This document shows positions 46,517 to 63,199 of a stretch of DNA of 64,000 nt, piece after piece; within the stretch, counting starts at the first letter, position 1, and every line of letters begins with the position of its first letter. The DNA is from Leptospira noguchii serovar Panama str. CZ214 (lineage in GTDB: Bacteria > Spirochaetota > Leptospiria > Leptospirales > Leptospiraceae). The translations under genes were made by a program, and so were the position numbers. Under the pieces are notes generated by a model. That model made no database searches. It was not told where the DNA came from and saw only the letters and a list, made by a program, of their open reading frames with translations. The DNA is taken from contig NZ_AKWY02000021.1 in the NCBI RefSeq assembly GCF_000306255.2, forward strand, positions 426,289 to 490,288, given 5' to 3'.

Positions 46517-47020
46517 CTATCTTTCTTCGCTCTTTTTGGGCTTTTTTTTAACTTTCAGCCAACGACGCTTCTTCCAATTCGAGATCGCTTTTTCATCTCG
46601 TTCTTTAGCTCGTCGAATCGGCTTTTGTACACTAAAACCAATTCTACGTAATATTTTCCATACATGATCCGGATGATAGTGGATACAGAACTTCTTTTCT
46701 ATTAACTTTGCTACACGACGACAAGTCCAAATCGGAGTATCGAAGCCGTGTTTCATTGGACCTTCGATTAACATGCTCGTGAGTTCTTCTACTTGCGATT
46801 CCGTCAAGCGAGGAAGTCTACCGGCTCGACCGTTCCAAAGAACAGATTCTTCGCCTCCTTCCTCTACTTGTTTCTCCCACTGCCTTACTGCATGCCGAGT
46901 CACTCCCAGACGACGCGCCACTTCAGATCTTTTAATCCCTTCCCCTCGCAGCTTCAGGCCTTTTAAACGACGTTTCTCTAATCCTTTGAAATCTCGTTTC
47001 ACTCCCGCTATATTACCCAT
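46517..47020 (-). CDS. IS630 transposase, HTH part
   Basis: 167 residues. A helix-turn-helix (IKRSEVARRLGVTRHAVRQW) and an RLPRLTESQVEEL linker precede a winged HTH_Tnp-like half (WTCRRVAKLIEKKFCIHYHP). Near its end GTT-AAA-AAA-AAG contains an A8 run (46542-46549) that is a classical -1 slippery site, A-AAA-AAG. A slip gives AQKERRKIVFIDESG and joins the DDE frame. Confidence 0.88.
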   Translation of the reverse strand: MGNIAGVKRDFKGLEKRRLKGLKLRGEGIKRSEVARRLGVTRHAVRQWEKQVEEGGEESVLWNGRAGRLPRLTESQVEELTSMLIEGPMKHGFDTPIWTCRRVAKLIEKKFCIHYHPDHVWKILRRIGFSVQKPIRRAKERDEKAISNWKKRRWLKVKKKPKKSEER

Positions 47021-49306
47021 TTCTACAGTCTTTTTTTATTAGATTATTTGGGTACTTCTTTTTGGTGATATATTATGCAATTGTCAGTAATTCTTTTGCC
47101 GAACTTTCCGAAAGCCAGGCAGAATATTCCTGTCGGCTCAGTTCCGGCAAGTTACGATTTCTCTTCGTAATTGATTTTGTATAAGAAAGCCATCCATATA
47201 AACCAGACTCAGTCGAAGGTTCCTTTTTAATAAAAACTTCCACTCCTCTAGAATAACCAGTCATCGAATTAGAATAGTTTAAATTAGAACGTCTAATTAA
47301 AGATAAGTCGGCGTTAGGATCCAAACTTTCTCGCATCAAATCCCTGTTCCTAGAAAAAGGATCCATTGCATAAGGATCCGCAATAGAAAGATTAGAAAAC
47401 GTATTCTGATATCCTTCTATTTTAATATTCCAAAGATTGCCTATTTTCTGATCCCATCCAATTTCAGAGTGATCAGATTCTTCCATTTTTAAATTAGGAT
47501 TTCCAGTTCTGGCAGAATATCGACTCACGTCCGCGGGAGCTTGAAAATGTCTGCCGTATCCCGCAAAAATTCTAGATTGTGTATAAGCAATTTCCTTACT
47601 AATAGCAACTCGAGGAGCCGTTCTCCATTCTCTAGATTTATCGTAGTATTCCCTTCTTACTCCTAGGTTTAAATTGAAATCATAAAATTTAAATCTATTT
47701 TCAAAGAAAGTACCGATCTGTCTAGTCCTCACAGAATCTCCTTCTAAAACGGATTTTACATCCGAAGAGTTGAGTAACTGTTGATGGAGAAAACTATACG
47801 TAGGATCCAGATCTATCTGAGAAACCTTTCCCTTGTAACCAGTATCTACTTCTCTATACTGACCGCCAAAAACAATCTTCCAATTTCGTTTTAACAATTC
47901 AATTTCGGAAACATTTTCTATCTGTCTTAGATCATTAAAGTATTCGTTTTGAATTGTTTGGACCCTTTTATATAAAGAAGGTGGATAACCTACTTTAGCG
48001 ATGTCGAGAACCAACATATCCAAACCGTTTTCAGTAACTTCGTTAAAATAGTTTCTAGAAACGTTAAACGTATTTGTAATGGAACTTTTAGGTTTCCAAA
48101 TATGCTGTATTCCGTCGGTTCTAAAAATGCGATCCAATCTAGCGGCATCCGCAGCGGAAGGGGGGTTGGCAAACGATTGAGCAGTTTCCTTAGGATTGTA
48201 TTGACTGAGTTCCTTAAACGGATAACGTTTATCTTTTGCGCCAAAAGTCTGAAACGAAACGGAATGATTTTCGTTAATATCCCAGCCGATTCTTGCCTGA
48301 TAATCGTTATAATCCGACAAAAAGGTTTCCGTAGGAATTAAATTGGGAACTCTTCCAAAAACGATATTTGGATAATATTTTTTACCGGACACAGAAACGT
48401 TAAAGTTTTTTGTAATATTACGATATGTGTATACATCTGTTAAAAAAGCATTCAAATGAGCAACCGATAAGTTCGAATCTCTTTTTTGAAATCCTTCTAT
48501 ATTGATAATTCCTCCCGTAGCAAACCCGTATCTCGCAGAATAAGAACCAGAATACAACTCTAAGGAACGAATCGCGTTATTGTTGATAACAGAAGTAAGT
48601 CCGTCCGCGTGAAACGGATAACTCATAGGTAAACCGTTAAAATAAAACTGATTTGCACGGGCCCCAGCCCCACGCATCACTAAAAAACCTTTTTCGCCAT
48701 TTGGTTTATCGGGTTTGTCCGGATTTGTAACCTGACTAAAAGTTTGAATTGCAGACTGAAAACTCGCACCCGTATACATCTGATACATCGGAGAAATTCC
48801 CGGCATGGATTGAACCGCCTTAAGAGCATCTCCAAAACCTCCAGGCATCCGAACCGCATCTTCTTGAGTAAGAGTATAATTAGGAGGAGCTTCCGGTCTT
48901 TTTGCAGTTACATTGATAGAATCTGCAGGAATATTAGAATTAGAACCGAATTCGACGCTAAAATCTTTTTGAATAACGTTAACCGATTTTTTCTCGGATA
49001 GTCCATTTTCCAGATCAGAATCACTTCATAATTTCCTTGATCCGGCAAATCTATTATAGTTTCCTTAATTTCGAAAAAATTAATGTTTTTTTCAAAATTG
49101 TTTCCACGCACTAAAGCTTGTAGAGGCTGATCTGTTTTAGAATTTACAGATATTTTTAAACGTGCTGGAGTTTTAGAAAATAAAGACTGTACCCAACAAG
49201 TAGAATACAAAAGAACAAAAATAGAAATTATAACATTACGATTTACTGGATTCAAACTAACTCCTGTTTTGTCTTTGCCCATATACTGCAAATTTTCCTT
49301 GTACAA

Positions 49307-50528
49307 ATTATTGTAAACATCTACGCTTTTGTTTTTTATTAGATACAGGATTTTTGACCAAAGACAGACACTATTTTTTCCAAAAATTTCAAAAAAAACT
49401 GCGAAAAGAAGTGGAATTTATATATTTAGTTTAATACCACAACTTGATTTCAAAAGAAAGAATATTCATTTTTTATGATAAATCTCACTCAAAACTATAA
49501 AATAAAACACCCGGTATTTTGCAATGAAACATAACTTTATAATAAAAGTATAGAACACTCAATTTGATAAGAATCAGCAATATTTTAAGGATTCAAAATA
49601 TTCTCTAAAAATAATTTTGCAAAATCTAAAAAGAATCATCGTCCTAAAGTTTTTTGAACAAGATCTGCTTTGTAAAACCGTCACAAAATTAAAAATCCAT
49701 TTTATAGAAATTTCTAATGAAGCAACTATTTTGTTTTTATAAAAAATCGAATTTATAAATCATTTTTAAAATTATCCCAAAGACTATAATAACTCGAATA
49801 TAAATAAAATAATCATTTTATAACCCAAGGTGAGTAATACTCACATTTTTAGTGCCATAGAATCTCTATAACCTAAAAAAGCAACCCATTTTTAAAGTTC
49901 AATTTGAGTACGATTTTTTGACTTTAGATCTTACTTGGAACTATAGAATAAAGCGCTCAACACTCTACACTTCAATCCTGTAAAATTTAGCGTAATAAAA
50001 GTTTGGGCGAATCCGGCTTTACCGCAGTCAAGCCGGACCGGGCTCTTAGCTCTGGTCAAGTTATTGTGCATCACAATTATACATTCAATTTTTTTAATTT
50101 CAATAACTTGACTCCACAACGCGATTCATAAAGAGCGTTGTGCTGAGTTCATTCACCAATCCCTTTCGCATTGGATTATACCGGAAACACATTAACCGAT
50201 ACTGATTTACGACATTTACGAGTATTCAATTTTTTAGAGATCAATAGGAATCGATTATAAAGTTCAGATTTCGACTTTTTTTTCAGAAAAATAAATTATG
50301 ACCGAACTCACGTTAAATTAAACATAAGAAATTTTTCTCATAATTCTTTTGTATATAATCATCAATGATAAAAAACATCTTCGGAATTCCGGGAAAACAG
50401 ATCAAAGTCCAACTGATCACTCCGCTTAAGCTTGTATTCATGTCGAAATCCATTCGACAATTAAAGATACTTGCAGAAATTTCTATAAAATGAATTTTTA
50501 ATCTGATAACTTACGCAAAGTATAATTT
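49307..50528. other. spacer with repeat remnants
   Basis: No gene. It contains decayed words of the ACTATA-AAATAAA type (near 49500 and 49940), a family I-like core (49985-50176: GCGAATCCGGCTTTACCGCA, CTCTTAGCTCTGGTCAAGTT) and a matching right end (50240-50326). Confidence 0.6.
49985..50326. repeat. decayed or composite family I element
   Basis: Core GCGAATCCGGCTTTACCGCA and AGCCGGACCGGGCTC match the element at 60830. One degenerate tandem unit (AACGCGATTCATAAAGAGCG) follows. The right part (AAAGTTCAGATTTCGAC, GAACTCACGTT) matches the end of the element at 43261. The left inverted repeat is no longer intact (TTAGCGTAATAAAAG). Confidence 0.55.
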
Positions 50529-50960
50529 TTATGGAGACTCCAGAAGTAACTCAACTGTAACATAAAACCAATCGATTTTGTACCAATCCTCGCGTTCACT
50601 GTGCAAAGTGTCTTCAGTACCCATACTAACCGTATAATACGATTCCGAATCATTTTTATAATGCCCGTAACGTTCTCCTTTCTGATTCGGGACACTTTCC
50701 CAGATACAGCAAACGAATTTAAGAAGTTGCATTCCAAACATATTGATTAAATATTTTTCCACTTCGGAGGCGTATTTTCCTTTTACACGATACGCAGCTT
50801 GGAGCGTCGAAATTTGAGCATTCTGAGTTTTTTTGCATTGGATAAACTCCAGATACTTTGGCTTTTTATTATGTAGTTTTAAAAAATCGCCGCAAGGAGG
50901 ATGTGCAGAAACAGTATTTGCTAAAAACAAAAAAATAAAAAGTAAAACAAATCGTTTCAT
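50529..50960 (-). CDS. small secreted protein (DUF4952-like)
   Basis: I take the ATG at 50960 (143 residues), since the longer frame would read through a transcription terminator. A clean signal peptide (MKRFVLLFIFLFLANTVSA, cleavage before HPPCG) is followed by CGDFLKLHNKKPKYLEFIQC, YRVKGKYASEVEKYL and FVCCIWES. The pattern of conserved cysteines and Tyr/Trp-rich strands fits DUF4952 proteins, whose function is unknown. It is read in the same direction as the act operon but after its terminator. Confidence 0.75.
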   Translation of the reverse strand: MKRFVLLFIFLFLANTVSAHPPCGDFLKLHNKKPKYLEFIQCKKTQNAQISTLQAAYRVKGKYASEVEKYLINMFGMQLLKFVCCIWESVPNQKGERYGHYKNDSESYYTVSMGTEDTLHSEREDWYKIDWFYVTVELLLESP

Positions 50961-50983
50961 TTGAACTTTAAAATATTTGAATA

Positions 50984-51021
50984 TAAAAAAAATCCATGCC
51001 TCTTTTGAAAGAGACATGGAT
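50984..51021 (-). terminator. rho-independent terminator of the act operon
   Basis: On the minus strand an ATCCATG / CATGGAT stem with inner CTCTTT / AAAGAG (one bulge pair) is followed by eight Ts. It stands 33 bases after the lipoprotein stop. The stem lies inside the longer reading frame of the next gene, which supports that gene's later start. Confidence 0.85.
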
Positions 51022-51054
51022 TTTCAAAACGTTACCAGAATTTAAAAGTTAAAT

Positions 51055-51534
51055 TTACTTTTTTAACTCAGGCGCCAGCTCTGCAAGCGGAACCTTTTCC
51101 TTTGGAAGAGAAGCATAATCCGAGAACTCATATCCGTTTGGATAGTGTTCGTGATCATCCGGACTGTAAAAATAGACATAGTCCTTACGATAACCCCAAG
51201 TAAAAACGGACTTTTCTGGATCCTGTCCTACTACTAAACAACGAGGATTCATCCACCCCTCTACTTTTTCAGTTTTTACACGTACAAAAGGTTTCGGATT
51301 TGCCTGGTGATTTCTATAGTCGTAAACTCTAACTACAGAACCGGGTGCAATCCGTTCTTTTACTACAGAAGTAGAATCCGCTTCCGAAAAGATGGGAACC
51401 ATCGGATTTAGAGAAGGATTTAATAGAGATGGATCACAATTTTTATGATTGGTCACCTGGGCTAATTTAGAACACGCTCCTAAAAGAAGAGCGACTCCAA
51501 TTGACAGAACGACGAGTGTAATATTTCTTTTCAT
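51055..51534 (-). CDS. lipoprotein at the end of the act operon
   Basis: A 159-residue protein with a clear lipoprotein signal (VALLLGACSKLAQ). The middle (IAPGSVVRVYDYRNHQANPK, VKTEKVEGWMNPRCLV) resembles an SH3-like (SH3_3) domain. It starts 11 bp after ActF and is followed by the operon terminator, so it is co-transcribed and may be an accessory subunit or assembly factor of the complex. No haem or metal motif is seen. Confidence 0.8.
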   Translation of the reverse strand: MKRNITLVVLSIGVALLLGACSKLAQVTNHKNCDPSLLNPSLNPMVPIFSEADSTSVVKERIAPGSVVRVYDYRNHQANPKPFVRVKTEKVEGWMNPRCLVVGQDPEKSVFTWGYRKDYVYFYSPDDHEHYPNGYEFSDYASLPKEKVPLAELAPELKK

Positions 51535-51545
51535 TCTTCTTCCTC

Positions 51546-52769
51546 TTATTGGTGATGGTGCAGTGCCTGATCTAGTCTGGGATCTCCGACAGGGATCAAA
51601 GGAGCGGATTCATATCTTTTTAAAACCACAAACCCAAACAATCCGACAAATCCGATTACGGTACCAAAAGTTAAAACCAATCCGGAAAGATGAAAATTTT
51701 CAAAGTTTGCCGGAAACACTAACCAATAAATTTCAATCACCTGTGTAAATACAATCCAGAGTGCGATTTTTACGAGAACGTTTATATCTCTCTTATTGGG
51801 TCGATTGAGAAGTAATAAAAATGGAAATACAAATTTAATAAACGGAAGAGAATAAGAAATCACTTCCCAACCACCGGTTAATCTTTGTTCGTAAAAGAAA
51901 GTTTCTTCCGGAATGTTCGCATACCAGATCAACATAAACTGAGAAAATCCAACATAAGCCCAGAAAGTACAAAACCCGAGCATAAACTTTCCTATATCAT
52001 GAATATGATTTTCATTTACCAGATTTCCAAGATAACCTTTCTTTTTTAGAAAGTAGATCATAATCACAAGTGTAGAAAGTCCGGTTTGATACGCTCCTGC
52101 AAAACAATACACTCCAAACATTGTAGAAAACCAGTGAGGAGTTAAAGACATGATCAAATCAAAAGAAGCGAGAGAAAAAGAAAGCGCGAAGAATAGAATA
52201 AATCCTCCCGCCAAACGAGCGTTAAACTGTGTGTGTGAAACGTCTTTGTCCCCGTCTTGTTTTGTAGAACGTCTATAAAAGAACCAACCAAACGTAGACC
52301 AGGCCGCTCCGAAAAGAATCATTCTAGCTACAAAAAACGGAATATTCAAAAGAGGTTTTTTATGTTGAAGCAAATGATCGTGTGCAACTACTTCTGAATG
52401 ACTCCATTCATAAAGATCATGAATTCCAACAGTAGTAATCAATAATAACACACCAACCACTGGCAAAAACAATCCGTATCCTTCTGCGATTCTACGAACT
52501 GTAACGGCCCAATGTGCCCCAGTAATATGACTGAGCGCGGTAAAAAAAACTCCCGCAAGTGAAATTCCAGTAATAAAGAAAGTTCCGATTAAAAATGCGG
52601 ACCAAGCCGGATTGGAATGCCCACCTTCATGTCTAGGCGGAGTGTGAGATAAGGTAAAATACCCAATGAGTAGGCTCAAAACTCCAATCCCGATCATCCC
52701 AAAAAGGGCACTTCGAGTTTTAGAGTCGAGTTTGAAGTTAATCAGATTTTGTTCGACTTTGACTTCCAT
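51546..52769 (-). CDS. actF: alternative complex III subunit ActF
   Basis: A 407-residue membrane protein with about ten helices, the quinol-oxidising partner of ActC in alternative complex III. It shows the usual segments (TGISLAGVFFTALSHITGAH, WSTFGWFFYRR, FWAYVGFSQFMLIWYANIPE) and is next to ActE. It has no cofactor-binding cysteines. Normal length. Confidence 0.92.
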   Translation of the reverse strand: MEVKVEQNLINFKLDSKTRSALFGMIGIGVLSLLIGYFTLSHTPPRHEGGHSNPAWSAFLIGTFFITGISLAGVFFTALSHITGAHWAVTVRRIAEGYGLFLPVVGVLLLITTVGIHDLYEWSHSEVVAHDHLLQHKKPLLNIPFFVARMILFGAAWSTFGWFFYRRSTKQDGDKDVSHTQFNARLAGGFILFFALSFSLASFDLIMSLTPHWFSTMFGVYCFAGAYQTGLSTLVIMIYFLKKKGYLGNLVNENHIHDIGKFMLGFCTFWAYVGFSQFMLIWYANIPEETFFYEQRLTGGWEVISYSLPFIKFVFPFLLLLNRPNKRDINVLVKIALWIVFTQVIEIYWLVFPANFENFHLSGLVLTFGTVIGFVGLFGFVVLKRYESAPLIPVGDPRLDQALHHHQ

Positions 52770-52774
52770 GATTT

Positions 52775-53356
<582 letters not shown>

Positions 53357-53370
53357 TCTTGTCCCTGCTC

Positions 53371-58425
<5,055 letters not shown>

Positions 58426-58441
58426 TTAGTATTACTCCCGG

Positions 58442-58948
<507 letters not shown>

Positions 58949-59565
58949 TCGTATGAAGTCCCTACAATTTTGGTATTGGAAACAGGATTTTTGGTTATGT
59001 GAAAAATTGCAAGTAAACGAAAAAGAAAGGCTTTTTCTGTTCCATTTATTTTTAAAGTCTATTTGAGAATTAATATCAATTAAAAAAGTTTCATAAACGT
59101 TACATTATTTTTTAAAAGTTCGAAAAAAATTCAGACATAAGTGCTTTTAAGTCCGTAACTTTTTTAGAAATCGAATTTTAAAAAAGTAAATATCGATACG
59201 AAATCGATTACTTCAACTAAAGTATTTTCTCAAATCACCTTTCTAACTCAGTAACACAGACGCTATACTGAACTCGACAAAAGTTTTCCTAGATCCCAAT
59301 AGAAAAATATCATCTACTTTAGTTTCTTAGATCGCATTTAGACTCAGCAAAAAGCGGGCGGGAATTTGCCCAACTTTTTTTACAGAGTGCCCAACACTTA
59401 CTCTACTTTATCAGAAAATTAAGCTGCGGCAACTAAAGCGTATCGCTTCTATTGGCGCTTGACGACAGGTTCTGTGCCCTAACCAACCCCACAAACATTT
59501 AGATCTCAATATAAATCTGTCGGAATTACTACAAACCCTCTGTAAAACTTGTGAGCCCCACCTAG

Positions 59566-59697
59566 AACGCGATCCATAGAGAGCGTTCTGCTGAGTTTAA
59601 CGCGATCCATAGAGAGCGTTCTGCTGAGTTTAACGCGATCCATAGAGAGCGTTCTGCTGAGTTTAACGCGATCCATAGAGAGCGTTCTGCTTTAGTT
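59566..59697. repeat. 33-bp tandem array, four units
   Basis: Four copies of AACGCGATCCATAGAGAGCG with ends GCTGAGTTT (first three) and GCTTTAGTTT (last). Identical units occur at 38827-39070, 20 kb away. An open frame across the array on the minus strand would encode repeats of AERSLWIALNS, but nothing suggests it is expressed. Confidence 0.9.
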
Positions 59698-60059
59698 TTT
59701 CCACGTTTTGGGTGGCAACTCAATGAATTGCTTCCCATGGGTCGCAATTCAGGTGGGAGGTGGAAAGGTTTGAGGGACTTTTCTCTATCAGAAAAACATA
59801 CTTTTTGCAAGTAAAAAGATTCATTCTTGTCGGAACACTTGAAAAATGTACGTTGATTCTAAAATCCTCTTCAATTGTCGGGTTGGTTATGATAGAAAGT
59901 AGTAGTATTATTGAGTTTCCACTGGATCCATAGCGAGCAGTGCCATTGAGTTGCCTTTGGAACAGATTTTTATATCGAACTCATGTTAAAATTTTAGTAT
60001 ATTTTCCCGACTATGAACCACTCACTAGTTCCTGAATGCAGAAATTAGAAATACATTCC

Positions 60060-60443
60060 TTTTTTAAAAGATTCATTTATCTTTTTTTGTTTTTTTATAA
60101 TCTCTACTTTGAATGCGGAAAATTTCAAACTAAAGATTGCAAGTTATGACACCTAACATTCTATTTTACGAAAATAGAAGAAATTAAAGACGAAAACGGA
60201 TATTCAAGTAGAAGGATCCCAAGATCCGATTCGGATTTTCAGAAAATTCGAGAACATCTACTTCAGATCGATGCAGATATTTTAGCGATCCAGAATTTAA
60301 GAAACGAAACAGAGGCTCTGAATATTCTTTCGGAAGAATCTTCCTGTTTGGTAAGTAAACGGTCCTTCCGGAGTTATCGAGAAATCGAAATGAAAAATAA
60401 ATTCCCAATCATTACTGATCTCTATAAAATTAAGTACCGTTAA
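60060..60443 (+). pseudogene. decayed endonuclease/exonuclease/phosphatase-like gene
   Basis: Two frames. A signal-peptide-like start ends in STLNAENFKLKIASYDT, then a stop. A second frame from 60174 reads SDSDFQKIREHLLQIDADIL, then AIQNLRNETEALNILSEES. The ASYNT-like strand and LDADILAIQE-like strand are signs of the EEP nuclease/sphingomyelinase fold. The tail (ITDLYKIKYR) already belongs to the inserted family III element at 60412. So the gene is broken by a nonsense or frameshift change and truncated by an element. Confidence 0.6.
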
Positions 60444-60506
60444 TTTTATCATAAAACACTGATTCCATACAAAATATTAGGTACTTTATTATATAGTTAT
60501 GAGTAA
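60412..60506 (+). repeat. small inverted-repeat element, family III, copy 3
   Basis: A 95-bp copy from TTACTGATCTCTATAAAATT to ATAGTTATGAGTAA. It is almost the exact reverse complement of 5468-5562. It cuts into the decayed nuclease-like frame. Confidence 0.75.
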
Positions 60507-60829
60507 TATTCAAGTTCATAAAGCAGACGTCCCTTTTTTTGATAAAGTTCAGTATAATCAAGAGAGATTCGTAGAACTACAAATTCCAATTGGAACAAGT
60601 GATTACTCTTTTAGAAACAAACCTATATTCGAAATTTAATATACAGTTTGCAAAATTACAAGAATGGTACAATAAATTTCGAAAATTTAGTTTCTAAACA
60701 ATGATTTATCCAAAAATGCGAGTCGGCGACATTAGCAACTTTTAGAACCTAGATTCAATAGTAAATTTTACGAATATACTTAAAAACATCCTTCGTAAAA
60801 ATACTTTCAAAAAAACAGAATTGTAATAT

Positions 60830-61158
60830 AACGTGAGTTTGACGTAAAAAAACTGAGCGAATCCGGCTTGCCAAAGGCAGCCGGACCGGGCTCTCCGCTC
60901 TGGTCAAGTTATTGTGAAATCCCAGAATCAGATTCAATTTTTATAAAATACTAATAACGCGACCTGTCGAACGACCCATGGGGAGTGAGACGCTGAGTTA
61001 CTTCGAACGACCGTAGAAGCGAGACGCTGAGTTACTTCGAACGACCGTAGAAGCGAGACGCTGAGTTACTTCGAACGACCGTAGAAGCGAGACGCTGAGT
61101 TACTTCGAACGACCGTAGAAGTGAGACGCTGAGTTACTTCATCGATCCCTTTCACGTT
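60830..61158. repeat. family I element carrying a 34-bp tandem array
   Basis: A 329-bp element: left end AACGTGAGTTTGACGTAAAA, core GCGAATCCGGCTTGCC and GGACCGGGCTCTCCGCTCTG, the array, then right end CCTTTCACGTT. The same plan (end, core, array, end) is seen at 38697-39195 with a different array. Confidence 0.8.
61002..61137. repeat. 34-bp tandem array, four units
   Basis: Four exact-length units of TTCGAACGACCGTAGAAGCG then AGACGCTGAGTTAC, preceded by a degenerate unit from 60967. One substitution (GAAGTGAGACG) in the last unit. A single decayed unit of the same type lies at 40755-40790. Confidence 0.9.
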
Positions 61159-61274
61159 AAAATAAAATTTTCTATAAATATAAATCAAGTATATCATAAT
61201 TTTTTAAAATACAAATTTACAACTGCTTTCAAAAAGAAAACGTGAAAACTTTGCCGTTTCCCTTCTACACCGAC

Positions 61275-63199
61275 TTACAATGTGCATCTACCTCCTGTAG
61301 TAGTACATTGATTTACGGATGCGCTGATTGGGTATTGTCCTGTACCTCTTCTGTCTTCCCCTTCTCCAGTGCAATCTCTGTTAGAGATCATGGTGTCTAA
61401 CGGATTCTGATAAACCTGTCCTAACTGCATCGTTGTAACCAGTTCTGTCAGAGTCGATTCTGATCGTTCTTCCAGGTTTCTTATTACTTGATCCGGACTC
61501 AAAGTAGGTTCTAAAAATTTCTTGAACTGATTAAACGTCAAACCAGTGTTCGTTGGAATTACCACCATTCCTTTAGAGGTATTGAGAATCGGAACGGCAT
61601 GTCCCGTATTAGTTCCGTCCGGGTGGCGTAGAATCATGTACACCAACCAAATGCTTCCAAAAGTAGAATTTATAAGTGATCTTAGATGGGATCGTATTTC
61701 AGTTCTAGTAGTTAATTCAGAAGAGGGGCTCCAATTGTACCGAGGCAACATAGTCACTGTAGATACAATTGCCAGCATTCTAAGTGTAGCTTCGTCTGGA
61801 CCCAACAATTGAATCACATTTGTCAATAACTTATCCAATAACGGATAACGTCGTTCAAACGAAATAAAAGGATCTGTATTAGGAGCCGTATCGAAAAAAT
61901 ATCCTCCATTCAAAAGGGGGCCTTGAGAATAATACTCTTGTAACTCTGCTAACATCTGTAAACTATGAAGCATACAAGTACCACACGCTCCATGGAATGT
62001 AGTCAGATCTAAATTTGTATTGGCAATATTATACAGTCTCTTAATCCAAGCCTCAGTTAATTGAAAATTGGGTGGTAAGGTTCTTACTGGTTTTTTATAT
62101 AAAGTATTCTTTTGATTACCGGAAGCTGGACAATATAACCCCGTCTTTCCAAGATTAGAAGCCGTATAACGTGTCCAATCCAGTAAACTTTTATCAACAG
62201 CAAATAAAGAAGTGGGGCTATGGGTAGTGTCTGTCATCACAAAATCGGGTTTAGCTGTATAAACAACTCCCCAATTGGATCCGCGTGTAGTAACTCGTAG
62301 GAAATTTCCTTGATAATCACTAATCAATCCTCCTTCACTCGTTTCCCAATTAACGTTCCAATAAGTTGGACTCTCTTTACTTTTACTATCAATTGTATCA
62401 TTACAAGGCCTCCATTGAACCCAATCCCATTGGTTATTATCTAACTGAGAATACATACAATAGAGGGAACCGCTTGAAAATTGAGGCCCACCTACATATT
62501 GAGTAATATGTCCGTTCTCAGGATTGTAGTAAAGAGGTGTAGTATTTTTATCCGAAGCTCCCCAACGAACAAAGTATAATTCCTTTATTCCGGAACTATT
62601 TCTCATTTCCCAACTTATGGATGTTAGAATACTGATATTTCCTGGAGTGGCTATAGTATTTACCCAATCGTTCATAGAAGAATCTAAGGTATGATTGTAG
62701 TAATCACTGGAATTTCAGAGATATAACCATACCATTTATAATGCTTCAATCGATAATTACTCTTTGCAGTCCAAAAAGCATTGTCCTTTACGATCCATCT
62801 TTGATAAGGATCATTGATTGTACAAGGAGTGAGAGTTATATAGTCCCAGTTTTCCTCCGCATGAATGACTGTTTCTGGAGCAGTAATACATAACCAAGTG
62901 TCATTGATCTTATAAGAAATCCTTTGAAACACATCGTATCTTGCATTAAAGCCTCCTTCCCCACACGTTGTAAGTAGGATATAACCCTTTCCACTAAAGG
63001 CAGGAGTGTAGCAGTATTTTTTATTATCACCTGTAACTACTTGTATAGGTTTATCTTTTGGTGGATCTGTAGGTTTTTGAACGATCGAGTAATCACTCTT
63101 TGATGAAGCATCTACTGGTGTAGGATTTATTCCATACTCGAAGCCAACTCCAATCGAGACTAACAATACTACTATTAACATTTTCTTCCAATTACGCAT
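61275..63199 (-). pseudogene. DUF1561 / virulence-modifying protein, copy 3, with one-base deletion
   Basis: Full-length relative of copies 1 and 2 (about 641 codons) split into frames 62684-63199 (signal peptide and first lectin part) and 61275-62675 (second lectin part and C-terminal domain). In copy 2 the junction reads TATATCTCTAGAAACTC; here it reads TATATCTCTGAAATTCC, one A short (between 62715 and 62716 on the plus strand as a missing T). Restoring it joins the two frames without other change. Cys and His in GACGTC and TGHAVPIL are kept with the same 128-residue spacing. It may be a recent inactivation or a sequencing error; there is no long homopolymer here. Confidence 0.88.

Larger units (their letters stand above)
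58949..61274. other. 2.3-kb repeat-rich region with a decayed gene
   Basis: In order: about 600 bp of plain A/T-rich sequence; a four-unit tandem array (59566-59697); a family I right end (to 59987); a decayed nuclease-like gene (60060-60443); a family III element (60412-60506); an unassigned coding remnant reading NIQVHKADVPFFDKVQYNQE (60505-60640); and a large family I element with another array (60830-61158). No intact gene is seen. Confidence 0.6.

Noticed and set aside
50961..51017. Longer N-terminus of the DUF4952-like protein
   Set aside because: It would translate the act-operon terminator hairpin, and the signal peptide begins at the later ATG.
59562..59810. Minus-strand frame encoding repeats of AERSLWIALNS
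   Set aside because: It is the translation of the 33-bp tandem array (a multiple of three keeps the frame open); no start context or neighbour suggests expression.
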